Shown here: in pieces, positions 32,512 to 43,235 of the stretch
Position numbering within the stretch: position 1 is the stretch's first letter
Layout of the letters: the number at the start of each line of letters is the position of its first letter
Notes under the pieces: model-generated
Told to the model about the DNA's origin: nothing
The model's database searches: none
The model's input: the letters and a program-made list of their open reading frames with translations, nothing else
Source: Karstenula rhodostoma CBS 690.94
Lineage: Eukaryota; Ascomycota; Dothideomycetes; Pleosporales; Didymosphaeriaceae
Length of the DNA: 64,000 nt
Assembly: GCA_010093485.1 (NCBI GenBank)
Contig: MU001496.1
Location: 338,685 to 402,684 of the forward strand
Direction: 5' to 3'
Made by a program: the position numbers and the translations under genes

Positions 32512-34582
32512 ATGTCCCAGATGCCCCTCTTCGGCCTTAGCGCGACGCAGCAGGGCGGAGCATCCTTCTCGCCAGTCTTATCCGCTCCGAGTCCGACGTA
32601 TACCTGGTCAACGGCGAGCAGAAAACGTACGCACGTCTCATATCTTGTGTCTTTTTTAACTTCTGTGACATTGACGCGGACACATGTGAAGGCTAACAGG
32701 CGCAGGTTCGCTGATATCTCGGCAATCGATGTGTCCGCCGCCCAATGAGCGTAATGGAGCTTCAGATGGCGAGTTGCTGTTCATCACGGGGACGTCGCTG
32801 GAGGACTTCAAGTCGAGGAAGAATATGACGATCGTGAGGAAGAAGGTGATGGGAACTTATTTGAAAGACAAGAAGCCGCGCAGGTCGCAGAAGGAGCAGC
32901 AGGGTAGCTCGAGCATAGACTCAGCGGGTTCGCGGGAGGGTGTGGGCAGCGACCAGCAAGATGTCATTTCGAACAGCGAGGCGATGAGGCTGATGAATGC
33001 GGATGGCAGTAGGAGGAAATCGTCACAGGGCACGTCGTTCACAAGCAGTCCAGAGACCACACGACAAACACCAGAGTCGCAGGTCTCGCGGCTGCCGAGC
33101 ATAATCATGGATTTCGTTTTACCCAGTGCTCCCATTGTCATCCCGTCCCGGACCGGAGTACCTCTGCCGTACGACGAGACTTCGCCGAGGCCATTCCAGT
33201 CTATAGGCAAACCGCTCGATCCGTTTCGCACGATGTTCCAGGCGAGCCATCCGCAAGTGTCGGTGGAAGAGCTAAAATTCCACTGTTCACGGAGCTTCGG
33301 CAGTAAGGCGATGGGACTCCTTTGGATACCCACGCTGGTCAAGTCTCCGCACGCTTTCCTTAGTACGCTCTGTATTGCTTCGGCGCATTACGACGCTATC
33401 AACGAGCGGGCGATTGAAAGCGTACAGACACTTGCGCTGCGGCAGGAGGTCATACATCTGATCAGTCAGAGCCTGCTGAATCCGGAAACGCGAGGAGACG
33501 ACTACACTGTCGTCGCACTGACGCAATTGATTGCGAGCGAGATCATTGCAGGTGAAGACATGACGCTGGATTTCCACGAGACCGGCATCGAGGCGATGGT
33601 CAGGCAAAGAGGGGGGATGGGACAGCTTGGCGTGAATGGACGTCTGGCAGCGACGTTATCCTGGGTGTCCCTAGAATCCGCGATACTTCGCGAAGCAGAG
33701 CCGCGACCACAGTACATCGAGTACGCTGCGGCAACGTCCACACGAAGCTACCCAAACACTGCAACAATCCCAGAATCCCCGCTATACTGCCCACGCAGCG
33801 AGTTCGAGACAATCAAGCGCTCGCCAAGATGCTCGTCGCAAGCGATGGACCTGCTGAAAGACATGCGCATGATGATGGATCTCTTCCTGCACGAGACGAA
33901 TCAGAGCCGCCACAACTCTCTGTCGCTGAAAAACATCCACAAAAAGATCACGAAGCAGTACCCGCCTGTATCTGAGCTCCAGAAAAGATCTGCCCTGACG
34001 CCAAATGACTGGAGATACGAGGCGATTCGTATCACTGCGGTGTTGACAGCAACAGCAATATCTCAGCGGACGCTCCTGTCCGAGGCACTCGCGCACGTTG
34101 CCGAGACAGAGCGATCAAGGACATCAGAGACGATTGCATCAACAACAACCAATGACGCCCTCGCTCCCCGGCAAGACTCGCCCCTCGCCCTCCCGCCAAA
34201 CCCCTTCACCTTCTCCCCATCCACTCCCACCCACCGCGCCTCCATCTCCATCCCACGCACCCCCTCCACAAACCCCACCACCTCCCTCCTCACACACCTC
34301 AAGACCGCGATCGAGCACTCCAACCTGTCCGACTGTTGGGCCGACATGGCGGGAGTGCTCCTCTGGGCCGCGCTCACCGCCGGCGCCGCGAGCCGCAGGG
34401 CAGACAGCAAGGCGCTGCGGAAGTGGTTCAAGGCGCTGGCGATGCGTGTGTCGATTGTGCTGTGCTTTGAACATCCGGAGGCCATGCATGCGAGTATGTT
34501 GCGGATGGGGGATTTGGTCGAGGGGCTGAAAGGAGGGGACAGGGGGAAGAGGAGGAGGGGGTGCGGGAGGGTCGAGCGATGA
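32512..34582 (+). CDS. Fungal-specific transcription-factor-domain protein without an obvious zinc cluster
   Basis: Two exons, 32512-32626 and 32700-34582, give 665 aa in the best model (phase 1 intron, GTACGC..TAACAG). The main exon carries 'GELLFITGTSLEDFKSRKNM' followed by 'TIVRKKVMGTYLKDKK', a basic N-terminal signature shared by many fungal proteins with a C-terminal Fungal_trans_2/DUF3468 regulatory domain. That domain covers about residues 180-650: 'KAMGLLWIPTLVKSPHAFLSTLCIASAHYD', 'FHETGIEAMVRQRGGMGQLG'. Zn2Cys6 clusters normally sit at the N-terminus of this superfamily, and none is visible here. It may regulate transcription through partners or be a degenerate family branch. The first exon is uncertain; another frame of it is also open, and translation may instead start at 32729. 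Confidence 0.72.
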
Positions 34583-35060
34583 GATATGAGGGGTCATGCG
34601 GCGATGCAGGTTTTTCCTTTTTCTTCTCTTTGGTCTTATACAGGTGGATTTGCGGGTTGGTTGGCGTTTATTTGTGCTCGCATCCATGGGCTTTGGTCGT
34701 CTCACTGCATTTGGATACCTTGGGTTTGGCTTGGGCGGCTCTTTGGGTTGAAAATGGTTTAGGAAGATATACCCTTTGAAGCTCATGCTCGTGGCTTGGG
34801 CAAGATGCTTACGGGTTATAGCATTCTGGCCCCTACTGTCAGCTTTCAGTGTCAAGTGCTGACCTGGTACTTACGGCCGTAAGGACAGTGCTTCAGCTGC
34901 TTACTTCTTCGTACCATAAGTATACTTCAAGTCCCCTCGCAAGCCGTGAAGTACGTCTTGCAAGCCTCACCACTAACAATAAACTTGCGTCTCTATCCAG
35001 CATCTCCAAAGCAACTGAAGCCACCCGACTTTCCGGACACTTTCAAACGAGCACCCAACC
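34583..35060. other. Intergenic region before the glyoxalase-like locus
   Basis: About 0.48 kb. The plus-strand frame from 34849 runs open until a stop at 35128, without domain similarity. Nothing else seen. Confidence 0.4.
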
Positions 35061-35692
35061 ATGCTCACCACCCCACTCTTCAACTTCTTCGCCTCCCTCT
35101 CCCTCACCTCCGCCAAAATCCCACTACTAATCCAAAACACAACAACCCCCACCCCCTCCACCTTTACTTTCCCCCCTTCCCTCTTACAACATCAACCACC
35201 TCTCCCTCCTCACCCCCAACCTCACCCGTGCACTATCCTTCTACACGCACGCCCTTGGCCTCACCCACATCTTCACCTACAACCCCATCCCCAGCTACCA
35301 CATCGCCTACCTCAGCCCCAAACCCGCAAACCTCACCTCCTGCGCGGAGCTCGCCGCACGCAAGAACGAAGCCCAGGGCCTCCTCGAGCTGATCCATCTC
35401 GAAGGCGCGACCAACGGTCCGCCCCCGACGATGCAGCGGTCAAATACCTTATCGCATTTTGGCGGCGTGGTGCCGGATGTCGCGGCTGCACAGGTTAGGA
35501 TTGAGGAGTCTGGTGGTAGGGTTGTTAAGCGTGCGGGGGAGAAGTTGGATGTCATGGATGGGAAGCTGGCGAATACGTAGGGGGGGGGATTGTGGTGGCG
35601 TTTGGGGATGGGGGACGGGTGCGGTGGAGAGTGCGTTTGTGGAGGATTTGGATGGGAGTTTGGTTGAGGTGCAGCCAGTGGTATTTGAGTAG
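35061..35692 (+). pseudogene. Glyoxalase/VOC-fold gene with apparent frameshifts
   Basis: A vicinal-oxygen-chelate (glyoxalase I-like) protein is recognisable in pieces. A start and N-terminus lie in one frame (35061 on, 'MLTTPLFNFFASLSL'). The main VOC segment lies in a second frame (35185-35580: 'YNINHLSLLTPNLTRALSFY', 'LGLTHIFTYNPIPSYHIAYL', 'GLLELIHLEGATNG', 'HFGGVVPDV'). The C-terminal strand lies in a third frame (about 35632-35692: 'FVEDLDGSLVEVQP'). The first break is in the C-rich run near 35171-35183, where removing one base would join the frames. The second is at a G-run (35579-35588). A 55-nt GT-AG intron (35577-35631) could also bridge the second break, but it has no branch site and would drop a conserved stretch. 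Either the gene is decayed or the assembly has homopolymer errors. Confidence 0.6.
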
Positions 35693-35814
35693 GGTGGTCT
35701 TTGGTGAAGGTGCAGCTGGTGGTGTTGATGGTTGCATTGAATCAGATTTAACAACAAAACTAAGCAATCTATCCAAGTCAAACCTTACAAAGCTTCTCCA
35801 TCTTGCGGCTCCTA

Positions 35815-38121
35815 CTACTGAACCGGAACACGGCTTCCTACACTGAGTTTCTCCAGCTTCTCCTCTGCTATCTTGGTCTCATATTGTTGGATACTAGTTT
35901 CAAGCCACGATTGATACCGTTCATGGGTACGATCAACGTCCTCGTCCTCGAGTGTGTTCAGGTACTCTCCGTTGTATACCCTGTCATCCCAAAATCCCGA
36001 TTTCAGGGCGCCAGTATTAGTATATGGGTTCATGGAAAAGAACCTTAGCCACCTTTTCACCGTCCTGATAGCAACTTCTTCTGTCACGTTGAACCATTCT
36101 CTGTGAACAGTGTCGCATCTGGTACCTGTCTGATTGCAGTCCAAGGGTCTCTGAAAGTTTGCAAGTTCCGCGTGACACAATTTCTCGACACGATGCAGCA
36201 TCGGCATTGGTTCCGGGCCTCGGAGACCATGCTTGCATACATCCAGGTCTGTGATACCACACGACCCAATCAGTTTGCCCATACGGTCTTCGATGTTCCG
36301 AGTGATTCCAATCTTGACCCACTGCTCTGGTTCTGCCCGATCTCGCGACGGTGGAAATTGATCAAAGAAGCGGGGCGCTTTCAGAACATAGATGTATCCG
36401 TCATTACTATAATCAATGGGCTCGCGGAGGATCTTCCTGATTCCACGTGCGATGGCCCCTGGTCCTGCCTGCCATCGGGTCTGGTTGCGCGGTGTATTAT
36501 TTGGAGTGGATACTCTGCGTTGTGTAGGAGGTGTGACTGCCTCTATAGATCTTGCGAAACGAGTAGAAGACTGATTGTGATTTGTGGGAGCCGGCGATGG
36601 CTGGGCGGGGTTGGGAGATTCCCTGAGGTGTGATCCTGGGGACAGAGTCTGCCTCATTCCAGGCAGTCCCGCCTTTTTCGCAAGCGGAGTCGGCGTGTCC
36701 TCAGCTGATACTTGCGCAGACGACCTTTGGCCGAACCTGAGTCCTGAGGTTGTACTTTCGGGGGTATGGCTGCGAGTGTCTCTACCCATTCCAGTCTTTT
36801 CTAGGTCCTCTTCAACACGTGAATCTCCCAAGTGTACTAGAGGAGGCGTTGGATGAAAAGACGGCCCTCCATGTGAGTTTTCTGAAATCTCTGGTATGAA
36901 GAGCTTTGGAGTGGTCCTGCCGCTGACAGATTTGCTATTTTCGAGTGCGCGATCGAAAGGTTTGATGGTGGGTCCTGATGCCTCCTTCGAAGTTGATTTA
37001 GGTGGTGCCACGTCCACAGATCGATTTCTGTAGTCATTCGGGCTAGGAGATGCTCTTTTATTCACTAGCACGGGCTCCAAAACTTTACTCGCTGTAGATG
37101 CCCTCGGTTGGAAGTCGAAATTGAAGGCTATTTGTCGATTAGCCTCAAAACGTCTCCCTACATTACTTTCAACTTACGATAATCCGTAGGGTGATTCACT
37201 GGGTTCGTTTCCACACGAGAACGCGTCGGAATAGCTGATCCTGATGCGCCGGAGATGGTTGCGTCTGGCACGTTGGAAGACTTGCGATCGTCTGCCTGGG
37301 CCTCTGGATACATTGCTTGCATTCCAACCAGCTGCCAATGACTTCTGTCAGCTCAACGTAAACTGTGATACCACAGAGAAACTCACCTCTCGGACTCTAC
37401 TCAGCAAAGGGTGCTGCTTCGGCTCATGCGCAATGATTTGTGAATCGTTGTTAACTTCGGGCACGGGGTCTTCCGTTTTGATAGCATCTTCAACGTCATC
37501 CGCATGACAGCCCTCCAATCTTGCATAGTAACGGAAGATGTCTTTGTGACCTTGTGCGATCTCTCTCATGAAAATTGTCTTTGCCTCCGCATCTGCATTT
37601 CTCCATATATGTTGTAGAATTTCTCTGCAATGTTTCTTTTTCGGCTGACGATCATGGTAGCCGCAAAACATAGATCTCACGATAGCGACAAAATCTTCAG
37701 GGGATACCTCCGTCTTTCTCAATGCTTTAGATGTCTTTCTCATCATAATAACCCTATACGCGGGGAAACCTTGTGCTGATTCTCTGCATCGTCCATTCAA
37801 ATGTTCCGCGAACCCAAGACACATAAATCGCTGTTCCAGGGCCGCCTCAGGAGTCTGCAGCTGTTCGTTGATGGCATGAAGGGTAGGAATATGTGCGTAT
37901 TTCCAGGCATCATCGAATAGGGGCATAGCCAAGTCGGATTTTGCTGAGAAATTTTCAGCTAAGCGAAGACCAAAGTAATAGGCTTCTCGTGAAAGATTGA
38001 AGACGCTACTCGCCCAATATTTATACTGGTAATATTGGCCCCCAGCCATCTGAAGACCTGCCGCGCTGCGGCTAGACTCTCCACGCGGGTAAAAGGACCA
38101 AAAGGGAAGGCGGAACGCCAT
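35815..38121 (-). CDS. T5orf172 / MUG113-type GIY-YIG-superfamily protein with a novel N-terminal region
   Basis: Minus-strand exons 37387-38121, 37178-37331 and 35815-37127 give 733 aa. The C-terminal domain (about 540-660) is T5orf172 (DUF1766), a GIY-YIG nuclease relative: 'GYIYVLKAPRFF' (first strand, YIY in place of GIY), 'WVKIGITRNIEDRMGKLIG' (KIGxT..R), and 'HRVEKLCHAELANFQ' (the conserved Glu/His helix). S. pombe Mug113 has this domain and is induced in meiosis. The N-terminal 245 residues form a helical region with Cys/His ('MFCGYHDRQPKKKHCREILQHIW') that I cannot assign. The middle (about 310-530) is Ser/Thr/Pro-rich and disordered. Both introns are GT-AG in phase. The split of N-terminal and C-terminal parts into two genes cannot be excluded, but no stop or promoter separates them. 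Whether it cuts DNA is unknown. Confidence 0.75.
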
Positions 38122-39395
38122 CTTCGTACTCGGCAGCCAAACATCGTTGACAAGTCAGCCGTTTCATGCACGTGTAATGAACGTTGGCCCATGCGCCGTG
38201 CAGACGCGCCGTGTGTTATCTGTTCATGCTACCCGCGCTCGCATATTCTAGTTTCACGCAAATTTTGCTTGCCGCTCTAAACGACTGCAAGAGGAACAGC
38301 TCAATCGAGAATCAAGACCATAATCAAAGCGTTCAAGGATATCAGGAAAGGGGTAATGCAGAGAGCAAGATTTACAACGTAAATAGATAGAAGCATGGTA
38401 AAGATTGAGGGTCAGCATTTGAGCAGGTGGGGGCCATCATCTGGTAATGCGATTAGGAGGAAGGCGTAGGTTTATATAAGGTACGGGAAGGTAGGTAATC
38501 TAGAGATGGTAGTCTGTATGCTTCACTGATTCTATCGTGAGTAACGCGCGCACATTGGCAGCTGAGAAGCTATCTTAAAAGGTGGAAGTGGCTCTTAGCG
38601 AACCCTCCAATTGGGTCCGATGCAGCCATTCAAAGGTTGAGTGGTCGTGGCAGGGTTCATCGGCGACTATTCGTGTTGCATTGGTTGGTCGCTTGGGCGC
38701 TTATGGGTCGCTCATGCTGCACTGCCGCGGCTGCGGGTTGCAGAGTGAGATCTTCAGTACCGTAGGTAGATCTGCTGTGATGGGTTTTCCCCAAACTATC
38801 AAGCTTAAGCATTTCTACATGTTCCTGTGACTGGCAGGTGCAACCTCACCGCTTATCGCTCCCTGCGATTGTAACATCCTACCTTGTTTGCCGATCCCAC
38901 AGGCAGCTCGCTCAATACAAAACAACAAACGGAATCCGGAATCAGCACCGCCGTAGGATATGTCGATTGTTAGCCTAGATTGTCCATGTGATGTGTGGTA
39001 AGCCAGCGTATTTTCGCTTCGGCGGTGGTGATTCCTCAACGAGTAGAGCAAGCTAATAGTCAATTGTTGACTTCTGCAAGCCGTGGCAAAACGCGATACA
39101 AGAACTTTGTGGGGTACCAAAACACAAAGATTTCAAACAGGCAAAGTACTTGATAGTATGATTGTGGGCATATTTAACCCCACGTACATTCGGTCATCCA
39201 GTAGCAGGTCGACACGCTGCTTTGCATGACGCACGCGGGCTACCGTTACCGGAGGCTTGCAGCGTTGTGTAACCACATCTGCCTGCACGGACAGTGCGCT
39301 CATGATAGAAGTGGGCTCGCCTCCTCGAAACAATCCCATTCTCAATCCTTTCCAACGGAAGACAAGTCTGCCGCAGCCCCCTCCGCGAGCTCACT
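38122..39395. other. Divergent intergenic region between the T5orf172 gene and the SET-domain gene
   Basis: About 1.27 kb. No convincing gene, RNA or repeat. It is somewhat AT-richer than the coding DNA beside it, as expected. Confidence 0.5.
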
Positions 39396-41733
39396 ATGGA
39401 TGTCCACGATGTCACCGATCAATATAGACAGATGCTTGCGGGTGCGAAACAGAATTTGCTAAAGGCCAAAAAGCGTCGAGGCCAGATACCACGCGATCGA
39501 GAGCCTAAAGACCAGATGTATCTCAAGTTCATGATGAATCTCATGTCATTGAAGTCATCTGAGCAGCAGCAGCAGCAGCAGCACATGATGCACTCATCAT
39601 TTGTCCCGCCATCGTACCTACCATGTACTGAGCCTCTGGACGGATTGCGGCGTATTGTGATACGGGATCTGCAGCTTGAGACACACCACCGCGGCACATA
39701 TCTTCCACTTCGAGTTATCACACCACCTCAGCGAATGACAGCAATAATGGTCCTAGCAGAAGATAACCTTGCCGATGTTGTCCTGCTACAACTGTATCAG
39801 CAAGAAACGGAGGAGATCCGCGAGGCCAGTGATATTGTTAATGTTGGAATGACTCTGTTAGTCAAGGAGCCATACTTCAAAGTGATGGCGTCCGGAGAGT
39901 ACGGTTTACGTGTAGACCACTTGTCCGATGTCATCCATGTCAGCCCGGACGATCCCAGGATACCGGAGACTTTGCGGGCGCAATTTCTCCCGGAAAAATG
40001 CTCAGCGCAGTCACTGAAGATGAAGGGAAATGCTGCTATCGGAGAAAAACAATACTGGCAGGCGATTAAGGAGTAAGGAAATCACACTCCATAGGCCAGG
40101 ATGCGTACTAAACGGCTACATTAGATATTCGAATGCTCTCACGGTAGCAAACATACCTGACGAAATCGAGATCATAAAACGAAACAGGTCTCTTGCTTTT
40201 CTAAAGACAAAGCAGTACGATGCCGCACTTTCTGATACAGGCTTCCCCAACTTCGGATCCGAGCCTGTGGAGAAGTCCCTGTTTCGAGCAGCTGAAGCTC
40301 TGTACTTTCTTTCTCGGTTTAGAGACTCTTCCAAAGTGCTTGAACTCCTTCGCGCCAAATTTCCAAATAACGAACAAGCATTGGCAGTACTCGAACGGGT
40401 CCGACGTCGATGCTTGGAACAAGATGACGGCAACTATGACTTCAAGTTGTTACAAGCAGAGGCAAAGAAGCTCCGCCCACCTCAGTTGGATCATGCTACG
40501 TACATTGGACCTGTTGAGATACGAAATACGAAGACGAAAGGCCGTGGTTTGTTCGTAACGAAGGCGGTAAAAGCAGGAGATTTACTCCTGTGTGAAAAAG
40601 CGTTCGCTCATGCTTACGCAGCCGAAGGCGACGAGGGAAACTCGAAAGTGACTCTGTTGATGAATCTCGAGACAAAACGGGGGCTCATGGGTGGCCACGC
40701 CGATCTTATTACGACCATCACACAGAAGCTCTTCCGCAACCCATCGGTAGCTCCATCGTTCACGACACTCTATCATGGAAACTACGAAACGGCGAGCACA
40801 CCTATGGTTGATGGACAACCAATTGTGGATACGTAGGTGTTCTTCCAAGAGGATGTCGAAATATCGTCGTTTGTACTAAAACTGATACATCCATCTAGGT
40901 TTCTTGTTGAACGGATCATGTCTTTCAACGTTTTCGGCTGTCCCCTGTCCAGCTTGAGCACCCATAAAGACATCCTGTCTAATAAGTCCAAAAAAGAGCC
41001 GACAGCTTTCCATTCATGTGGTATATGGACTCAAGCCTCATACATCAACCACAGATGCACCAGCAACGCCCGACGCTCCTTCATCGGCGACATGATGATT
41101 GTGCGTGCAACCCAGGATCTTGAAGCCAACACAGAGGTCACCTTCTGGTACAAGCAACCCACGGGCGACCGCTCAAAGGACCCACAGGAGGTGTACAAAA
41201 ATTGGAATTTCATTTGTGACTGCACCATGTGCCAGGATGCTAAAATGACCAAAGCTGCTGTCTTCTCGGAGAGACGGAAGATAGTGGAAAAGATGAAGCG
41301 CGCATGCGACTCACCTAACGGCATTCAGACTGGTCAGTTCGAGCGTCTGCTTAAGGCTTTGGATCACACGTACACGCAGCCTGCAGATGAAGTACCCCGT
41401 CTCTCCCTCTGGGATCCTCAATTGCTGTTAGCACGTGTCTATATGGCACGAGGAGACATGATCAAGGGTCTGGAATCGGTCAGGAAGGTTCTCATCGCGC
41501 TCGGATTCATCGTAGATGGAGTTGACGCTTCTTCTACGAGCTTCAGGGTTGTCAAGTGGGGTCTTGTGGTGGACCACCTTGTGGAAACGTTTCTGCATGC
41601 ACGAACTGCATTTGACGCTCTAGGGGCTGGGGGAGACTCAAAGACGGCGGAGGGGTATGCAAGGTGTGCGTATACAATGTTGGTCGGAGAGGACACATCC
41701 TTTGAATCGACTTACGCCGAGCACTTGCGCTAG
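39396..41733 (+). CDS. TPR-SET domain protein lysine methyltransferase (fungal SMYD-like)
   Basis: Three exons, 39396-40072, 40125-40832 and 40899-41733, give 739 aa. An N-terminal region with a short polyglutamine run (CAG repeats at 39571-39590) leads into tetratricopeptide-like helices: 'AQSLKMKGNAAIGEKQYWQA' joined across the intron to 'IKEYSNALTVA'. The split SET domain starts at about 357 ('KTKGRGLFVTKAVKAGDLLL') and has the catalytic 'YINHRCTSNARRSFIGDMMI' (about 509-528) with the NH.C motif, then 'LEANTEVTFWY' and the cysteine-rich post-SET 'CDCTMCQDA' (from 568). Such enzymes transfer methyl from S-adenosylmethionine to lysines of histones or other proteins. No zinc MYND finger is visible. 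The C-terminus is again helical. All introns are GT-AG in phase. The substrate is unknown. Confidence 0.88.
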
Positions 41734-42131
41734 CTAAAGACTCATGAGAACAGAGCCCACAAAGTCGTTGGAATGGGCTTTTAGCATTCACTCCGCAGTC
41801 GGTGTTTCAGTTTCATCGAGGGGACGGGGCTTAGGTCCACTGCTGGAACTACCAAAAGAGGACATCGATGAGGCTACGAAGGTCACCGTTGAGCGCACGA
41901 TGGGTGCGAAGCAACACTGAAAGGTTGGTATCTTGTCCAGGAAGGGAATCACGGCCGGGTTTCGCATCTACAAAGTCGTTGAAAGAGTAACACATAGTGT
42001 GTCAAGATATATTTACATGCGCGGCATGTGCGTCGAATGTATATTTACAAAAACTCGCCGAGAAGGCTTCCAACCCTTCTCTGATGCATCCCAAAGAACA
42101 TCCTGAAATGCTCATCCATCCAAATCGCCCT
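41734..42131. other. Convergent 3' region between the SET gene and the pectate lyase gene
   Basis: About 0.4 kb, 3' flanks of two converging genes. Nothing else seen. Confidence 0.5.
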
Positions 42132-42925
42132 CTAGCACGTAGTGATCTCAGACTCAGTGTAGATGCAAGCGTTGCTGGGGCCAGAAGAAGTCTCCGCTGG
42201 CTCGTTACCAGGGGTGGTACCCTCAAACTCAGTGCAGATTGCCTTGAGACCGGTTGCGCAGGTGCCGGAGATAGTGGCAGTGTCACCGAAGTTGGAGTTG
42301 ATGCCAGCAAGAAGCTTGCCAGACTGAGAAACAACGTTCTTTATGATAACGTGGCGCTCCGCGCTCTTCTTGCAGTTTCCGCACGCGCGGTAGAGCTTGC
42401 CGAAGTCGACGGCGGTGAAGCCGTCGATGGTGACGGTTCCGGCGCCGTTATGCTGGATGACCTTGTCTTCTGCGCCGGTTGCGCCGCCACCGATGATAGT
42501 GGCATCGCCATCACCCTTGAGTGAGAGAGCATCTGCGTAATTGTCAATACATGGGATGGATAGTGCCTTGATGAAAACATACCCTCGCAGACAGCCGCCC
42601 ACCAAACATTTTCAATGGTGCAAGAACCCTCGCAGTGAACACCCTCGATCTGGTCGGCACCGATGATCGCGTTCTTGAGTGTAGCTCCGTCCTTGAGAAT
42701 GAACACGGCGTCAGAATCGCCACCCTCCGCCTGACCACTGCAGGAAACGCCACGGCCGTAGGTCTTCAGGCCACCATCGAAAGTACCGGTGATCTCCTCA
42801 GGGGCGTTGAAGGTCGTCGTGCCCGCGGAAGCAGGGATGGGGAAGTCGGCACGCTTGGTGAACACGCTCCGCGCGGAAGCAGAGGCAGTGAAAGCCAAGA
42901 TGGCGGCAGCGACGGAAGCCTTCAT
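42132..42925 (-). CDS. Secreted pectate lyase, polysaccharide lyase family 3
   Basis: Two exons, 42583-42925 and 42132-42532, give 247 aa. A signal peptide ([18 protein letters not shown]) and a short pro-segment ending in Lys-Arg ('RSVFTKR') suggest secretion with Kex2-type processing. The body is a right-handed beta-helix: '[20 protein letters not shown]', '[20 protein letters not shown]', '[13 protein letters not shown]', '[15 protein letters not shown]', and many conserved cysteines. PL3 enzymes cleave polygalacturonate by calcium-dependent beta-elimination, releasing unsaturated oligomers from plant cell walls. Length is normal for the family. The intron is GTATGT..ACGCAG. This points to a plant-associated or plant-litter-degrading lifestyle. 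A TATAAAG element about 170 bp upstream may be its TATA box. Confidence 0.92.
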
Positions 42926-43093
42926 TTTGATAGGTGGTGGAAGTGGTGGTTGAAAAGGTTGGAAGTCGAAACCGGTTCAAAAAGAGAGTTGATGAAGAGA
43001 ATGAATTGCGTCAAGCAAAGTGAATGTTTGAAGAAATAATGAAGTGAGTGTTCTCGGTAAAGAGTGGTCTTTCCAACATGGCATCGACATCGT

Positions 43094-43100
43094 CTTTATA
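43094..43100 (-). promoter_or_regulatory. Possible TATA box of the pectate lyase gene
   Basis: The minus strand reads GTATAAAG, 169-175 bp before the start codon at 42925. It is plausible for an inducible secreted-enzyme gene but stands alone as evidence. Confidence 0.3.
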
Positions 43101-43205
43101 CAGAACGTTGCTGCAATGGTACACATCACACTTTGCGCATATACATACGGACCCCCACTAGAACGACCACGGTCCTGTAGGCTTGAAACCCGCGGTCGCA
43201 ATATA

Positions 43206-43235
43206 TTCTTGGCTTTTCTTGGCTTTTCTTGGCCT
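43206..43235. repeat. 10-bp direct repeat, three copies
   Basis: The unit TTCTTGGCTT is repeated head to tail three times, with one mismatch in the last copy. It is a short minisatellite in otherwise featureless intergenic DNA. Confidence 0.6.
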
